Below the pieces are notes generated by a model. That model was not told where the DNA came from, searched no databases, and saw only the letters and a program-made list of their open reading frames with translations. A DNA stretch of 62,034 nt from a virus: IMG/VR virus record IMGVR_UViG_3300042988_000114, positions 1 through 62,034 of that record; one strand, written 5' to 3'. The position numbers were made by a program, and so were the translations under genes. Positions 48,686 through 57,499 of this stretch are shown in pieces; the stretch's first letter is position 1; every line of letters begins with the position of its first letter.

Positions 48686-48692
48686 ATAAATA
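48686..48692 (+). promoter_or_regulatory. T4-type late promoter motif
   Basis: ATAAATA, four bases before the ATG at 48697. Confidence 0.5.
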
Positions 48693-48696
48693 CAGC

Positions 48697-49047
48697 ATGA
48701 CTCAACGCCCTATGTGCCCTGTATGTAACGCTAGACCCGTTGCTATCAACTGCAAGAAGAACGACATTACGTATTATCGCAAACTGTGTGATAGCTGTCT
48801 GCGTAAAGGTAAAAGGCTTGCACCCAAAAGGCCAGCATGGGCATTAAGTGGATACAAGAAAAAGCCGCACTGTGAGAAATGCGGCTTTGTTGCTAAACAT
48901 TCGGAACAGTTAAACGTGTTCCATGTCGACGGTAACTTAAAGAATAACGATTGGGTTAATCTAAAAACAATTTGCTTAAACTGCTCAACGGAAATATCCA
49001 AGAGCAAGTTACGTTGGAAAGCAAGTCTTACTCCACCTGAGCTTTGA
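48697..49047 (+). CDS. HNH/zinc-finger endonuclease-like protein
   Basis: 116 residues with three or four zinc knuckles: CPVC (8-11), CDSC, CEKCGF and CLNC. The segment NVFHVDGNLKNNDWVNLKTICLNC resembles the HNH core ('HH.DGN..NN...NL..LC..CH'), as in phage HNH proteins. It may be a free-standing endonuclease or a DNA-binding protein. It stands alone on the plus strand behind a late-type motif and overlaps the convergent dNMP kinase gene by 20 bases. Confidence 0.65.
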   Translation: MTQRPMCPVCNARPVAINCKKNDITYYRKLCDSCLRKGKRLAPKRPAWALSGYKKKPHCEKCGFVAKHSEQLNVFHVDGNLKNNDWVNLKTICLNCSTEISKSKLRWKASLTPPEL

Positions 49048-49639
49048 GCTGTGTGTATAAGTGATCAATTGAACTGTTGTTGTCAATGATTGCATCAAAG
49101 TTGGTTCCTGCCCAGCTATACTCGCTTGCATGAATTCCATTAAGTCCTAACCACTCACGTGCTTTGTTGTCACCGCGGTTAGCAGATTCTGCAATGCTGT
49201 ACCAGTGCGGGATAATGCCACGCTGCACCCATAGCATTTTTGCACCTTGTGCTTTTAGCCCTGTAATTTCGTTAGGAAAGCGGCAATCTGTGATAACAAT
49301 GTTGTCTTTGCTGTTACGCAATTTGTTCTCTAAGCTAGCAATCCAGATGTCATCATGGAAGTGTGCTCTAAGAACGTTTGTGCCCCAGTTTTGTAAAACC
49401 CAACGTGGAGTAATTGGCATGCCCAGTCGTTGAGTCCACCATAGATCAGTTTCTTCCCGCCACAATCTACTTTGATCTGTTCGGCCTTCTAGCATATCTC
49501 TGTCCCAGCCAAATATCTTAGCAACAGCATCCTTTAATGTTGCTGCAAATGACTCTCGCTTAAATCCGTGAAAGTTAACTAAGTAGTCTGCTGCTGTATC
49601 TTTGCCCGACCCTATTAAACCTGTAATACCTATAATCAT
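49028..49639 (-). CDS. 1: Deoxynucleoside monophosphate kinase (T4 gp1-like)
   Basis: About 203 residues starting MIIGITGLIGSGKDT, whose GLIGSGKDT is the P-loop. ESFAATLKDAVAKIFGWDRD and RWVLQNWGTNVLRAHFHDDIW with ITDCRFPNEI match the gp1 dNMP kinase family that phosphorylates dNMPs, including modified ones, for phage DNA synthesis. A longer start upstream would pass through the terminator at 49640-49667. It lies between structural genes, as in other T4-like phages where gene 1 neighbours gene 3. Confidence 0.8.
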   Translation of the reverse strand: MIIGITGLIGSGKDTAADYLVNFHGFKRESFAATLKDAVAKIFGWDRDMLEGRTDQSRLWREETDLWWTQRLGMPITPRWVLQNWGTNVLRAHFHDDIWIASLENKLRNSKDNIVITDCRFPNEITGLKAQGAKMLWVQRGIIPHWYSIAESANRGDNKAREWLGLNGIHASEYSWAGTNFDAIIDNNSSIDHLYTQLKAQVE

Positions 49640-49667
49640 AAAAAATGCCCCAATAAGGAGCATTTTT
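49640..49667 (-). terminator. Rho-independent terminator ahead of the dNMP kinase gene
   Basis: Minus strand AAATGCTCC-TTATT-GGGGCATTT followed by a T run that abuts the kinase ATG. Read-through would be needed to express the kinase from upstream. Confidence 0.65.
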
Positions 49668-49690
49668 ACATACTGCATTAGCAAAGTCAA

Positions 49691-50869
49691 TTACATTAGG
49701 AAGATTTGACCATTGCACATACTCAAAACATCACCAAACAATAGTTGCATATCGTAGCCCAATGTTTCAGCAGCTTGCTTTAAGTCTTCTTCACCACGTG
49801 CTTTCATTTGACTTTGGTGACCAAATGTATACTTGCCGTAACCTATCTGTGCAGGGAATGGATTTAGGGTAACGGTGCCTGTTTGAATATACTGTGCAAA
49901 CATCTCGTATATGAATTCGTATGGACGTTTGATTTGATTTTCACGGCTGCTACGCTGTGTCCCAATGGCATTAAACAATGCATTGTATAAATCAGACCGC
50001 ATGTAATCTAAGTCGCTACCAAATGTATCTCGACGAGACGGTTTACCATATACTGCTGCTAGCTTTTGGTTTATGACGTTAACAAAATGATGTTCAACTG
50101 TGCGCCACTGTTCCATACTAGACGCTTGGATGGCATGCCCAATTCGATGCGCCATAATCCATGGCGTTATCATTACTTTTTGTGCGCCATAGTTGCCCAA
50201 GAATACTACAGTAATAGCATCTTCACTGCCAGCAATAACTTGTTCAGCAGCATCCCCAAGTACGTTACGAACTTGATCATGGCTTGCTGCGCCTAGTTCT
50301 GCACTTTTTCCTGTTCCCGGAATGTTAGAGAAGAACAAGCGGAAGTCGTATGGAGTTTTTTCAAAGAACTTTGCAGTCTTTAACTGAGCAGTTGGGTGCA
50401 TGACTAGCTTCTTGTCAACTTTACTTCTAAACGGACCAGGCTTGTCAAAATTTCCGAGCGGAACGTAATCAGTTAACGGAGCTTCAGATAACTCATCTTC
50501 CCAAATTCTTGCATCCTCGCCGCGGTGCTTATCCCAAAATCCTGCGCCTGCATCTGTTTGCTGTCCACTGCGGCAAATTCTATAACCTTTGCTCTTTACG
50601 TAGTCATACATTGTTTTAGCAATGCCCTGGCCACGGAATCTCTCTTCTACTTCTAAATCTTGTGGCACTAGAACCCGGCCCCGGGAATCCTGCTCTATTG
50701 AGAATATTACATATCCTAGATCTTTTCCGTTGGCAGTGGCTTTTACAAATACAACTTGATTTTCAGTATCTTCATCATCAACATACTCGTCGTCTTTTTG
50801 TACTTCAAGCGACAGGTTTATGCCATTGAAGTGCTCTTTATATTCTGTAATAAATTCACTTGCTCTCAT
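49691..50869 (-). CDS. GNAT-like domain fused to a putative metallopeptidase-like region
   Basis: About 392 residues from the ATG at 50869. Residues 1-105 contain VPQDLEVEERFRGQGIAKTMYDYVKSKGYRI, the acetyl-CoA-binding motif (RGQGIA) of GNAT acetyltransferases. The C-terminal part includes WIMAHRIGHAIQAS, which resembles a degenerate HExxH helix, and YEFIYEMFAQYIQTGTVTLNP. This combination in a late-gene cluster suggests a virion-associated modifier or injected protein, but function is not established. It overlaps gp13 by one base. Confidence 0.6.
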   Translation of the reverse strand: MRASEFITEYKEHFNGINLSLEVQKDDEYVDDEDTENQVVFVKATANGKDLGYVIFSIEQDSRGRVLVPQDLEVEERFRGQGIAKTMYDYVKSKGYRICRSGQQTDAGAGFWDKHRGEDARIWEDELSEAPLTDYVPLGNFDKPGPFRSKVDKKLVMHPTAQLKTAKFFEKTPYDFRLFFSNIPGTGKSAELGAASHDQVRNVLGDAAEQVIAGSEDAITVVFLGNYGAQKVMITPWIMAHRIGHAIQASSMEQWRTVEHHFVNVINQKLAAVYGKPSRRDTFGSDLDYMRSDLYNALFNAIGTQRSSRENQIKRPYEFIYEMFAQYIQTGTVTLNPFPAQIGYGKYTFGHQSQMKARGEEDLKQAAETLGYDMQLLFGDVLSMCNGQIFLM

Positions 50870-51765
50870 TAGCCAGTAATCCATGTCATTGGCATACCGC
50901 CGTCTTGGAAGCGTTTCAATTCTTCTTCAAGTGCCGCCATTTCTTCTTTGGCTTCTGCAATCAATGCAGGGCCGTTAAGTGTTGTTCCGCCTTGTGGGCC
51001 AGCAACAGTACTAAACTTGCCGCGACCTTCACCTAAGATTCGTTTGGCAAAGCTGTAGGCGTATTCTTGTAACCACGGAAATACCATGTAATCGTTAAAC
51101 AGTTGCCAGTCTGGTTTGTAGTTGTAGCACCATAGCAAGCATGATTCTGCATCATCAATATTAGATTGCCCAGTGCCCTGGAATGGCATTTTACGCATAA
51201 TTGTTAGCTTGCGAGTGGTACGGTTCCACGAAAAGTTCATAAAGCCGCCAAACATCTTCATTGCTAACTCTTGATATTGGGTAAACAACTCGTAGTTTAC
51301 TAGGCCGCCTACACGCCCTGCTACCAACATATATGTGTTCAGGTAGCCTGATGCAAATGGTTCAAACTGACTTGCAGTTGTACCGCTTACGCTACCGATA
51401 CCGCGGCGGTTAACTTGGCGAACTTCAATGATTTCTTTTGGAAGGATGTATTCTTGGGTTTCCGGCAATAGCTGTAAGAATGCATAAGATTCTTCAACTG
51501 CGTTGCTGCTACGTTGGCGGTACTTAATTAACGCTTGGTTAATCGCCATTTCATAATGTTCTTTGTCTAGTTCAACGTCTACAATACCGTCTGCTAAACG
51601 CATACGAATGTAGTCGGTGATTTCTGCACGTTTGGCGTTGGCGCTAGTGTAATCGTCTGTATTGTAGGCAATGTGCCCGGATCCTGTTCCTGTGTTTGCT
51701 TGGAACAATGAATCTGTTATTAAATTGCCTTTTGCATCATAGATGCTGGTATCTTGTGTGGCCAT
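50869..51765 (-). CDS. 13: Neck protein gp13
   Basis: 298 residues. DYIRMRLADGIVDVELDKEHYEMAINQALIKYRQRSSNAVEES, LPKEIIEVRQVNRRGIG and WLQEYAYSFAKRILGEGRGKF match gp13-type neck (head completion/connector) proteins of T4-like phages; the first segment is the helical connector core. gp13 and gp14 close the portal vertex and allow tail joining. A consensus AATAAATAC and AGGAC lie upstream of the ATG. Confidence 0.8.
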   Translation of the reverse strand: MATQDTSIYDAKGNLITDSLFQANTGTGSGHIAYNTDDYTSANAKRAEITDYIRMRLADGIVDVELDKEHYEMAINQALIKYRQRSSNAVEESYAFLQLLPETQEYILPKEIIEVRQVNRRGIGSVSGTTASQFEPFASGYLNTYMLVAGRVGGLVNYELFTQYQELAMKMFGGFMNFSWNRTTRKLTIMRKMPFQGTGQSNIDDAESCLLWCYNYKPDWQLFNDYMVFPWLQEYAYSFAKRILGEGRGKFSTVAGPQGGTTLNGPALIAEAKEEMAALEEELKRFQDGGMPMTWITG

Positions 51766-51782
51766 AGAAAAGTCCTGTTACA

Positions 51783-51791
51783 GTATTTATT
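51783..51791 (-). promoter_or_regulatory. T4-type late promoter motif within a short palindrome
   Basis: Minus strand AATAAATAC, flanked by CCTGTCAGTA and TACTGTAACAGG, so the motif sits in an imperfect palindrome just upstream of gp13. Confidence 0.5.
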
Positions 51792-51802
51792 ACTGACAGG
51801 AC

Positions 51803-52051
51803 TTATCTAGTTAGGCTTTCCCATATTCCGTACTTCTCGTACTTGGCCCACTCGGGCCCCTTAAACGTTAATTCAAGCTCTCTATGCCGCAGCTGATATT
51901 CTAGGGTACGAATTTCCTTAACTGCACTGGGCTTCCTGTGCAATTTTGTGGACGTTAACAGTTGTATTCTGTTTTGTGTCCACTCAATTTCACTGTGAAG
52001 CCTAGATAAGAATAGCTGGTTAGTGTTAGGCGGTTCTAAGTAAAACGACAT
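51803..52051 (-). CDS. Small conserved phage protein
   Basis: 82 residues from the ATG at 52051 (MSFYLEPPNTNQLFLSRLHSEIEWTQNR). Basic and mostly helical; C-terminal WAKYEKYGIWESLTR. Its start overlaps the end of the 390-aa gene by 26 bases in another frame. A longer start further upstream would overlap far more and is unlikely. No function recognised. Confidence 0.5.
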   Translation of the reverse strand: MSFYLEPPNTNQLFLSRLHSEIEWTQNRIQLLTSTKLHRKPSAVKEIRTLEYQLRHRELELTFKGPEWAKYEKYGIWESLTR

Positions 52052-53198
52052 CTTCACTGATCCGACCAGTAAGTTTAGTTTCTGTTGCTTTGATATCGTC
52101 CAAGAACTTGCGTAACTGGATTTTACCTGCTTTAGCAAACTCTTTTAGCTTTTCGTCCGGTTTACGTAGAGTCTTGCTGGTCGATTTGTCTGTGTCGAAG
52201 CCTTCAATGCTAGTACCTTTGATGCTGAGCTGCTTATATGCTGCTGCCACGTATTTTCCCAGCTTTCGGGTCTTGGTGTTATAAACCCAGAGTTCACTTG
52301 CGCCAATAATGTCTGCAGGATTAATCGAGACAATTTTAAGCCCTGGATCAGTTTTTGCATACTTGAGTTTTGCCACCAACTTTTCTTTGCTAGGAGCCTT
52401 CTTGACTCGAGCTTTCTTAGTTGCTTTTTTAACACCGCGGTACTGGTCAACTGCTGAGAGGAGATCGTCGATCCAAGCAATAATTCGTTTGAAGTCAGCG
52501 GCTTTAAGATAGCTGTAGCCTTCTCGTACCTGCTCGTCTTTCTTTGACTGTGCAAGTTCAAGCTCCTCTTTCCGCTTGCAAAATAGTCCTTCATATTTTC
52601 CTAACTGGCTTTGCACCACGTTGTTGGCAGTAAGCCAGTCATATGGCTTAAACTTTTCTGCTTTGTTTGCAACCACATCGTCAAACATGCCTTCAAGTTC
52701 ACCAATGAGCTCACTGGTTTTTTCGTTTAGGCGGTCTTGGATCGTAGGCACGTATGCTTTGGGTTTGTCTGTTTCTGCAACTTCTTCAACTTCAGGCTCT
52801 GCGGTGCTGATAGCTTCACGGATAGCCTCCTTGAGAAAGCTAACGTGACGTGGCTTTAGGGGCATGCCTTGTTTATGCGCCATTACCAAGCTGCATGCAG
52901 TCATACTTAACGAACGATCACTGCTGCGAACAAAGGCTTTAACTTCGTCTTTGGTAAATTCGTTCTCAGGCTTTTGTACCCATGCCACTACGTGTTTCTT
53001 ACAATCCTTTTGATTGTAATGATAGTTGTAGTAGTAAAAGCTGCGGCGAAGGTGATGATCAAAGGTTGCATCATCAAACTGTAGAGCTTCTTCAGTATTC
53101 CATTCTGGTTCTCCGCCGGTGTACTTTTCATCGGCGAAGGCAACCCGCTTCTCGCGGGGTGCTTTGGTTTTAATCTTAATACCGGCTACGGTAGCCAT
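52026..53198 (-). CDS. Conserved T4-like phage protein of unknown function (390 aa)
   Basis: The protein begins MATVAGIKIKTKAPREKRVAF. A helical N-terminal region (HLRRSFYYYNYHYNQKDCKKHVVAWV) is followed by an acidic linker (EPEVEEVAETDKPKAY) and a long Lys-rich C-terminal region with coiled-coil segments (GVKKATKKARVKKAPSKEKL). I recall similar proteins as conserved hypotheticals near neck genes of cyanophages. A DNA- or RNA-binding role is suggested only by its basic middle. Confidence 0.6.
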   Translation of the reverse strand: MATVAGIKIKTKAPREKRVAFADEKYTGGEPEWNTEEALQFDDATFDHHLRRSFYYYNYHYNQKDCKKHVVAWVQKPENEFTKDEVKAFVRSSDRSLSMTACSLVMAHKQGMPLKPRHVSFLKEAIREAISTAEPEVEEVAETDKPKAYVPTIQDRLNEKTSELIGELEGMFDDVVANKAEKFKPYDWLTANNVVQSQLGKYEGLFCKRKEELELAQSKKDEQVREGYSYLKAADFKRIIAWIDDLLSAVDQYRGVKKATKKARVKKAPSKEKLVAKLKYAKTDPGLKIVSINPADIIGASELWVYNTKTRKLGKYVAAAYKQLSIKGTSIEGFDTDKSTSKTLRKPDEKLKEFAKAGKIQLRKFLDDIKATETKLTGRISEDVVLLRTA

Positions 53199-53206
53199 AA
53201 TATTCC

Positions 53207-53590
53207 TTAATAAAGTGGTAGATGCCCAGTCACCGCGTTAATTTTATCTTCACGATCTGGGCCAACTCCTACAGCAGTCAAGGTTTTTACACCATTGAAC
53301 TCTGTTAGTCCTGCATCCTCAATGATTGAGCAGATGAGCCCTGCATCCTTCGCTGCATTATACACATCTATCAATTCTTGTTCACTATTTACATAAACAC
53401 AAATCTTCTTAAATCTTCCAGTCACCCACGGTTCTAATCGAGCATCATTTAAGTCAAGAGTTAATTTGTTACCATTCCGTGTCATTTGCCCTAAAATTGC
53501 ACCCATTGATGCATGTGCGCCTTGGGCAACTAACTTGCCCTTACGCATATTTAGGTCCTTACGCATTACAATAACTTGTTTGTGTTCCAT
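53207..53590 (-). CDS. Peptidyl-tRNA hydrolase, PTH2 type
   Basis: 127 residues. KQVIVMRKDLNMRKGKLVAQGAHA is the signature of the PTH2 family, found in archaea, eukaryotes and scattered phages; the Lys, Arg-Lys-Asp and Ala-His residues of the active site are present, and SIIEDAGLTEF..VKTLTAVGVGP is the C-terminal part. It releases peptides from tRNA. In a phage with some 35 tRNAs it probably recycles its own tRNA pool. It shares one base with the small downstream-read gene at 53590. Confidence 0.85.
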   Translation of the reverse strand: MEHKQVIVMRKDLNMRKGKLVAQGAHASMGAILGQMTRNGNKLTLDLNDARLEPWVTGRFKKICVYVNSEQELIDVYNAAKDAGLICSIIEDAGLTEFNGVKTLTAVGVGPDREDKINAVTGHLPLY

Positions 53591-53817
53591 TAAATTCGGC
53601 GCTTCTTCCAGGTATACTCTGATCCATCGGGTAGTATGCCTTCTTTAATATCATCAACTCCCATTTTACCAACTTGGTTTGGGTTTTCTGTTGCAATAAC
53701 AACAAACGAGCCACCAGCATCCCGGGCATCTTTAGCCACATTTAATGCTTCCCCCAAATCGGTGCGGAACAAACTGTACTCTCGTCCTGTTTTATCTGTC
53801 CAATATATTTTATGCAT
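53590..53817 (-). CDS. Small hypothetical protein
   Basis: 75 residues starting MHKIYWTDKTGREYSLFRTD. A mixed alpha/beta pattern (GGSFVVIATENPNQVGKMG) and charged tail, no recognised motif. Lies between the metallopeptidase and PTH2 genes with one- to three-base spacing, so part of the same operon. Confidence 0.55.
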   Translation of the reverse strand: MHKIYWTDKTGREYSLFRTDLGEALNVAKDARDAGGSFVVIATENPNQVGKMGVDDIKEGILPDGSEYTWKKRRI

Positions 53818-53819
53818 CT

Positions 53820-54272
53820 TTATGCCTGTTCAAATTTTGGGTTACCCCAGAGTTTACGCTCAACTGCAATTGATAGCAAGCGTTCTTTTTTCCATGCGTC
53901 AATTTCCCAAGGGCGATCAAAATACTTGTCAGTGTTCTTTTCGCCGCGCCAGTAATATGTAGCAAAGCCGTATTCGTCTGTTTCGATGCGAAGTTGGCCC
54001 AACACAAACTGTTTTACATGTACCATTTCGTGTGCAATCACTTCAACCATTTTAGTTGCAGTGAGTGCAGAATCCACAAACATCACATAGCCGCCATCCG
54101 CATGCGGCTGAACAGCACCATTGTACCCACCGTTTTTAGCAAGCCCAGGGCGAACGCAAACGTCAAGTTCAAAGTTACGTTTATCTAACTTGAGCTCTTT
54201 TGCAAGAATCTCAATCACTTGTTGGATAAATTCACGTTTAACTTTGCTGCGGAAGTGTACTTGTGTGTTCAT
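53820..54272 (-). CDS. Zinc metallopeptidase-like protein
   Basis: 150 residues. VIAHEMVHVKQF is an HExxH zinc-binding helix with catalytic Glu, and FDRPWEIDAWKKE supplies a plausible third ligand Glu, as in WLM/SprT-like phage peptidases. No signal peptide. Targets could be host DNA-protein crosslinks or phage proteins; not determinable. An extended -10 TGCTATAAT lies upstream on the minus strand near 54280. Confidence 0.75.
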   Translation of the reverse strand: MNTQVHFRSKVKREFIQQVIEILAKELKLDKRNFELDVCVRPGLAKNGGYNGAVQPHADGGYVMFVDSALTATKMVEVIAHEMVHVKQFVLGQLRIETDEYGFATYYWRGEKNTDKYFDRPWEIDAWKKERLLSIAVERKLWGNPKFEQA

Positions 54273-54297
54273 GTGTTTATTATAGCACCAATTTAGG

Positions 54298-54579
54298 CTA
54301 TGCGTACATTAGACACGCAATTAGCATGTGTTGATCAAAAACTGTAATACTTTCAGTAAACTTTTCTTCAAGTTCTCGATATCTTGTTGTAAATTTACCA
54401 CGCTTTCTGCATTCAACCATTTCGTTATCCATCTCAGTCCAGTACTTACGCATCACATTGTAGAACTTCCACATTGTGCTTTTGGTGCGGATATCAGTTA
54501 AACGTTGCAATTCAGCAAAACAACGCTCGTACTTAGCTCGATTTTGGTAGTGTGTGAGAGGCATTCCTTGATTGTACAT
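54298..54579 (-). CDS. Hypothetical helical protein
   Basis: 93 residues, basic and helical (LTHYQNRAKYERCFAELQRLTD, VMRKYWTEMDNEMVECRKRGKF). No recognised family. The start is either the ATG at 54579 or the one five codons later; neither has a clear ribosome-binding site. It stands divergent from the gp14 gene. Confidence 0.5.
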   Translation of the reverse strand: MYNQGMPLTHYQNRAKYERCFAELQRLTDIRTKSTMWKFYNVMRKYWTEMDNEMVECRKRGKFTTRYRELEEKFTESITVFDQHMLIACLMYA

Positions 54580-54602
54580 AAAAACGGATTAAACGTCAAA
54601 CC

Positions 54603-54609
54603 ATAAATA
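54603..54609 (+). promoter_or_regulatory. T4-type late promoter motif
   Basis: ATAAATA, about 18 bases before the gp14-like gene, which is preceded by AGGGAC as ribosome-binding site. Confidence 0.55.
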
Positions 54610-54627
54610 CTGCATTAGGGACGAAAC

Positions 54628-55728
54628 ATGGCTAGATTAAGTCTTTGGAAAGACGGCAGACACAGCAACGATTACAAATTTTTGGATAGACGCATATCCG
54701 AAATGTACACCATCGGCGGAACTGGGATTCTGCTGCACAAATACTTGGGCCCAGTTGAACAAACTGGCAGCGACGATGCTACTAAGCCAGTGTATACAAA
54801 TCAAAGTGAAATGAACATCCAGGACTTGTTGTTCTTGGAAAACCGTGATCGCAAGTACGATTCAGATGTCTACACTATGCGTGGCATTTATCAAGTGTCG
54901 GACAATACTTTTGACTTGAGCCAATTTGGTTTGTTCCTTCAAACCGGAACATTGTTCATGACGTTTCATTTAAACGACATGATAGACACAATCGGGCGTA
55001 AGATCATCAACGGTGATGTACTTGAACTACAGCACTTAATTGACTATAACCCATTAGATGTAGAGTTGCCCGTTGCATTAAAGCGTTTCTTTGTTTGTAG
55101 CGATGCCCAATTTGCCAGTGAAGGCTTTACCCCGACATGGTTCCCTCACTTGTGGCGTGTAAAGTTGAACCCACTAACAGATAGCCAAGAGTACAAAGAC
55201 ATTTTGAATACTATCAAAGCAGGTAACAATACCAATTCAAGTATCGCCGATGTGTTAAGCACTATCAGCAAGTACCAAAACATCAATGATGCAATTATTG
55301 CCCAAGCTGAAGTTGCTGTACCGCAAAGCGGGTACGACACCAGTGGCTTATACATTAAGAGCAGCACATTGCCGGACGGCACAGAAACTACTCCAGAAAA
55401 CAAAGTACAAGGTTACTTAACCGGTGACGGTAAAGGACCAAACAGCGTCCCTGTTGCAACCGGTATTAACTTTCCAACACACCCAGACACTGGCGAATAC
55501 TTCCTACGTGTTGACTATGTACCGAATCGTTTGTTCCGCTTTGACGGCAAGCGTTGGATCAAGATCGAAGATGCTGTACGCACTAATTTAACCAATGGTG
55601 CAGCAGATAACCAAACATTACGTAGCAGCTTTGTTAACGATACCAGCACCTACACTGACAACAGTGGTGGTACCCATACTACATTACAGGGTCTAAGCAA
55701 GATCCTAAGACCAACGGCGGATAACTAA
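54628..55728 (+). CDS. 14: Neck protein gp14-like
   Basis: 366 residues. KFLDRRISEMYTIGGTGILLHKYLGP, GDVLELQHLIDYNPLDVELPVALKRFFVCSDAQ and TPTWFPHLWRVKLNPLTDSQEYKDIL match the conserved middle of gp14 proteins ('GDV.ELPHL ... K.FYVV ... W.PHLWRVK..P..D..EY'). The C-terminal third is Thr/Asn-rich and includes a DPNGR-like FPTHPDTGEYFLRVDYVPNRLFRFDGKRW segment. It would form the neck collar with gp13. Its stop overlaps the gp15 start (TAATG). Confidence 0.75.
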   Translation: MARLSLWKDGRHSNDYKFLDRRISEMYTIGGTGILLHKYLGPVEQTGSDDATKPVYTNQSEMNIQDLLFLENRDRKYDSDVYTMRGIYQVSDNTFDLSQFGLFLQTGTLFMTFHLNDMIDTIGRKIINGDVLELQHLIDYNPLDVELPVALKRFFVCSDAQFASEGFTPTWFPHLWRVKLNPLTDSQEYKDILNTIKAGNNTNSSIADVLSTISKYQNINDAIIAQAEVAVPQSGYDTSGLYIKSSTLPDGTETTPENKVQGYLTGDGKGPNSVPVATGINFPTHPDTGEYFLRVDYVPNRLFRFDGKRWIKIEDAVRTNLTNGAADNQTLRSSFVNDTSTYTDNSGGTHTTLQGLSKILRPTADN

Positions 55729-57095
55729 TGGCTCAACAATTTTTTTACGACGGGCAAATCCGTCGATTTCTAACTCAGTTCATTCGCATGATGAGTAACT
55801 TCCAAGTGGAGTTTGGCAAGGACCGTAACGGCAACGTGACCCTACAACGTGTTCCTGTGTACTACGGGGATGCTAGTAGACAAGCTGCAACTATCCTTCG
55901 TGGCAATAGTGAAAGCTCGTTAAACGCTGTACCTGCTATGGCTGTTTATATCAATGGTTTAACATATGATCAAAGTCGTATGCAGGAGCCATTCCACGTT
56001 AGTAAACTAAACCTGCGCCAAAAGAGCTACGATCCAAACACTGGCGAGTATGGCACAACCCAAGATACCGCATACACTGTTGAACGTCTAATGCCTGTGC
56101 CATATAAGCTAACGCTTAAGATGGACATTTGGACCAGCAACACTGAGCAGAAGCTACAACTACTTGAGCAAATACTAGTATTGTTTAATCCTAGTATGGA
56201 AATACAAAGCACTGACAACTATATTGACTGGACAAGTCTAACAGTTGTTACTCGCACTGACATTAACTGGTCTAGTCGCAGCGTACCTGCAGGTGGCGAA
56301 GAGCCCATTGATATTTGTACAATGACTTTTGAGATTCCAATTTGGATTAGCGGTCCTGCTAAAGTTAAACAGCTTGGTGTTATCCAAAAGGTTGTTACAA
56401 GTATTTTTGATGCTAACGGAAACATCAACGAAGATTCATTGTTAGAAAGCAACTTGTTAGCACGTAAGATGTTAACCCCAATGGGCTACGGTGTGGTCTA
56501 TGTCGGCAACACTCTAAAATTAATCAAAGCATCTGAGATCGTTAACGGCGATGAGAAGATTGGTACACCGGATGATTGGCACAATCTAATTGATGTATAC
56601 GGACAGTTACGTGATGGCACAAGCCAGATTAGACTCGAGCTAGCAGCCGAGTATGATGAAACTACCGGTACCACAAGTCGTAACGAAATTATTGGCACAG
56701 TTGCATTCCATCCTTCAGATCCTACTGTAATGTTGTTTACTGTAGACACTGATACCTTACCAGCAAACACCCTTGCACCTATCAACGCTATTATCAACCC
56801 TCAATCAGTTGCTGTAGACAGTGGCATTACTACTCCAGCAAGCGGATCACGTTATCTTATCTTAGACAGCATTGGGGCCGATGTAGCGGTATGGGGAGGG
56901 GTATCTGCTAACGCAAACGATATTATTGAATATAACGGATCCTCGTGGTCCGTTGTACTTGACAGTACTAGCCATTCTCAGTTAGAATACGTAACTAACT
57001 TAACTACCACCGTTCAGTACAAATGGTCAAACGGTGCGTGGACTAAGAGTGTTGAAGGTGTATATCGAGAAGGCGAATGGTCAATCATACTGTAG
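55728..57095 (+). CDS. 15: Tail terminator / sheath stabiliser gp15-like
   Basis: 455 residues. FFYDGQIRRFLTQFIRMMSNFQVEFG, RVPVYYGDASRQAATI, FHVSKLNLRQKSYD and RLMPVPYKLTLKMDIWTSNTEQKLQLLEQIL match T4 gp15 ('FYNSSFRRY..LMGDLFSNI', 'RVPITYAS', 'PSPIKMIYELSIFTRYEDD'). gp15 caps the finished tail and links it to the neck. The C-terminal 200 residues, absent from T4 gp15, hold a GSRYLILDSIG..VAVWGG repeat-like beta domain. It is longer than T4 gp15 (272). Confidence 0.8.
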   Translation: MAQQFFYDGQIRRFLTQFIRMMSNFQVEFGKDRNGNVTLQRVPVYYGDASRQAATILRGNSESSLNAVPAMAVYINGLTYDQSRMQEPFHVSKLNLRQKSYDPNTGEYGTTQDTAYTVERLMPVPYKLTLKMDIWTSNTEQKLQLLEQILVLFNPSMEIQSTDNYIDWTSLTVVTRTDINWSSRSVPAGGEEPIDICTMTFEIPIWISGPAKVKQLGVIQKVVTSIFDANGNINEDSLLESNLLARKMLTPMGYGVVYVGNTLKLIKASEIVNGDEKIGTPDDWHNLIDVYGQLRDGTSQIRLELAAEYDETTGTTSRNEIIGTVAFHPSDPTVMLFTVDTDTLPANTLAPINAIINPQSVAVDSGITTPASGSRYLILDSIGADVAVWGGVSANANDIIEYNGSSWSVVLDSTSHSQLEYVTNLTTTVQYKWSNGAWTKSVEGVYREGEWSIIL

Positions 57096-57499
57096 GCGTA
57101 GGCGTACTATTTTATAGTCAACAAACCAAAAGATACTTGTTCTTGCTGCGTAATGGCAATAAGCACAATGGCCATTGGGGGTTAGTTGGCGGTAAAGTAG
57201 AAGCAAACGAAACAGCTATGCGAGCATTGACTAGAGAGATCACTGAAGAGATCGGGGCTGTTACTTACAGCAAAGTTATCCCGTTAGAACACTTCACTAG
57301 TGATAACTCACACTTTGAATACCACACATACATTATACCTGTACCCAATGAGTTTGTGCCAACTCTCAATCACGAGCACCGTGGCTATGCGTGGACTCAC
57401 ATAGAAGATCACCCGAAGCCATTGCATCCGGGTGTTTGGAGAACTTTTAACTTTGCCAGCGTACTGGACAAGATTAAAACGTTAGAAGGTATTTTATAA
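57077..57499 (+). CDS. Nudix hydrolase
   Basis: 140 residues. GGKVEANETAMRALTREITEEIG is the 23-residue Nudix box region (GX5EX7REUXEEXGU) with all metal-binding Glu present. Nudix enzymes cleave nucleoside diphosphates linked to another group, such as NADH, ADP-ribose or oxidised dNTPs. The start overlaps gp15 by 19 bases. The specific substrate cannot be told. It ends convergent with the MptE-like gene, overlapping by six bases. Confidence 0.85.
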   Translation: MVNHTVGVGVLFYSQQTKRYLFLLRNGNKHNGHWGLVGGKVEANETAMRALTREITEEIGAVTYSKVIPLEHFTSDNSHFEYHTYIIPVPNEFVPTLNHEHRGYAWTHIEDHPKPLHPGVWRTFNFASVLDKIKTLEGIL

